A stretch of 59,608 nt of DNA from Sulfuricella denitrificans (GTDB lineage Bacteria; Pseudomonadota; Gammaproteobacteria; Burkholderiales; Sulfuricellaceae). The stretch lies in assembly GCA_002632355.1 (NCBI GenBank), contig NSJJ01000019.1, forward strand, positions 1 to 59,608, in the 5' to 3' direction. The notes beneath the pieces are model-generated. The model made no database searches and was not told the DNA's origin. It was given only the letters and a program-made list of their open reading frames with translations. Made by a program: the position numbers and the translations under genes. Shown piece by piece: positions 59,570 through 59,608 of the stretch (positions within the stretch are counted from its first letter, which is position 1; every line of letters begins with the position of its first letter).

Positions 59570-59608
59570 CGGCTACGCTCAGGGGGCGGGTTGCGGCTAC
59601 GCTCAGGG
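59570..59608. repeat. Direct repeat at window end
   Basis: CGGCTACGCTCAGGG occurs at 59570-59584 and again at 59594-59608, with GGCGGG between. It resembles the loop of the repeat at 5106-5152. The element is cut by the window edge. Confidence 0.7.

Overview
The window is a 59.6 kb piece of a GC-rich chromosome, most likely from a betaproteobacterium of the Nitrosomonadales type (Sulfuricellaceae/Gallionellaceae-like; genus uncertain). The reasons are a suhB-trmJ-cysE-iscR-isc locus, a flagellar cluster with both RpoN (sigma54) and FliA (sigma28) promoters, an flhB-flhA-flhF-flhG-fliA-motCD block, and G/C-rich palindromic repeats scattered between genes. No rRNA, tRNA, CRISPR array, prophage or intact insertion sequence was seen.

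Layout. 1-0.9 kb: 3' part of a sensor histidine kinase, followed by a large inverted repeat. 1.1-5.7 kb: a Pls/PosA-type membrane-bound non-ribosomal peptide synthetase overlapping a phosphopantetheinyl transferase. 5.8-7.6 kb: a DMT-family exporter and nadC. 7.7-8.0 kb: an intergenic stretch that looks like a structured small RNA gene with its own promoter and terminator hairpin. 8-12.2 kb: a 7TM-PAS3-GGDEF protein, a TlpA-like thiol protein and a DUF3530-like protein. 12.3-18.4 kb: a complete N-type ATPase operon on the minus strand (atpD-C-Q-B-E-F-A-G) with no recognisable atpR. 18.5-22.5 kb: clpB behind a very good sigma32 promoter, a YjbQ-family protein and a second TlpA-like protein. 22.5-27.2 kb: a PAS-GGDEF-EAL protein translationally coupled to a PhnD-like periplasmic binding protein, with a Liv-type binding protein transcribed divergently. 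27.2-36.3 kb: suhB, trmJ, cysE, iscR, a NifS-like desulfurase, iscS, iscU, iscA, hscB, hscA, fdx, iscX. 36.4-37.5 kb: a GAF/HD-GYP protein. 37.5-45.3 kb: flhB, flhA, flhF, flhG, fliA, motC, motD. 45.3-47 kb: flgN, flgM and flgA on the minus strand. 47-48.7 kb: a GGDEF protein. 48.9-59.6 kb: flgB-C-D-E-F-G-H-I-J-K-L.

How the genes work together. The flagellar part shows a readable hierarchy. A sigma54 site precedes flgB, both sigma54 and sigma28 sites precede flgMN, and a sigma28 site precedes flgKL. FliA and its anti-sigma factor FlgM are both encoded here. Three GGDEF proteins (one also with an EAL domain) and one HD-GYP protein form a cyclic-di-GMP set around the motility genes. The Fe-S genes appear to be controlled by IscR through two near-consensus type-1 boxes, one of which also covers the cysE promoter, linking cysteine supply to cluster assembly. 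The items that most deserve a second look are the candidate small RNA, the synthetase/transferase pair, the binding-protein/GGDEF-EAL pair with an apparent CTG start, and the atpR-less N-ATPase.
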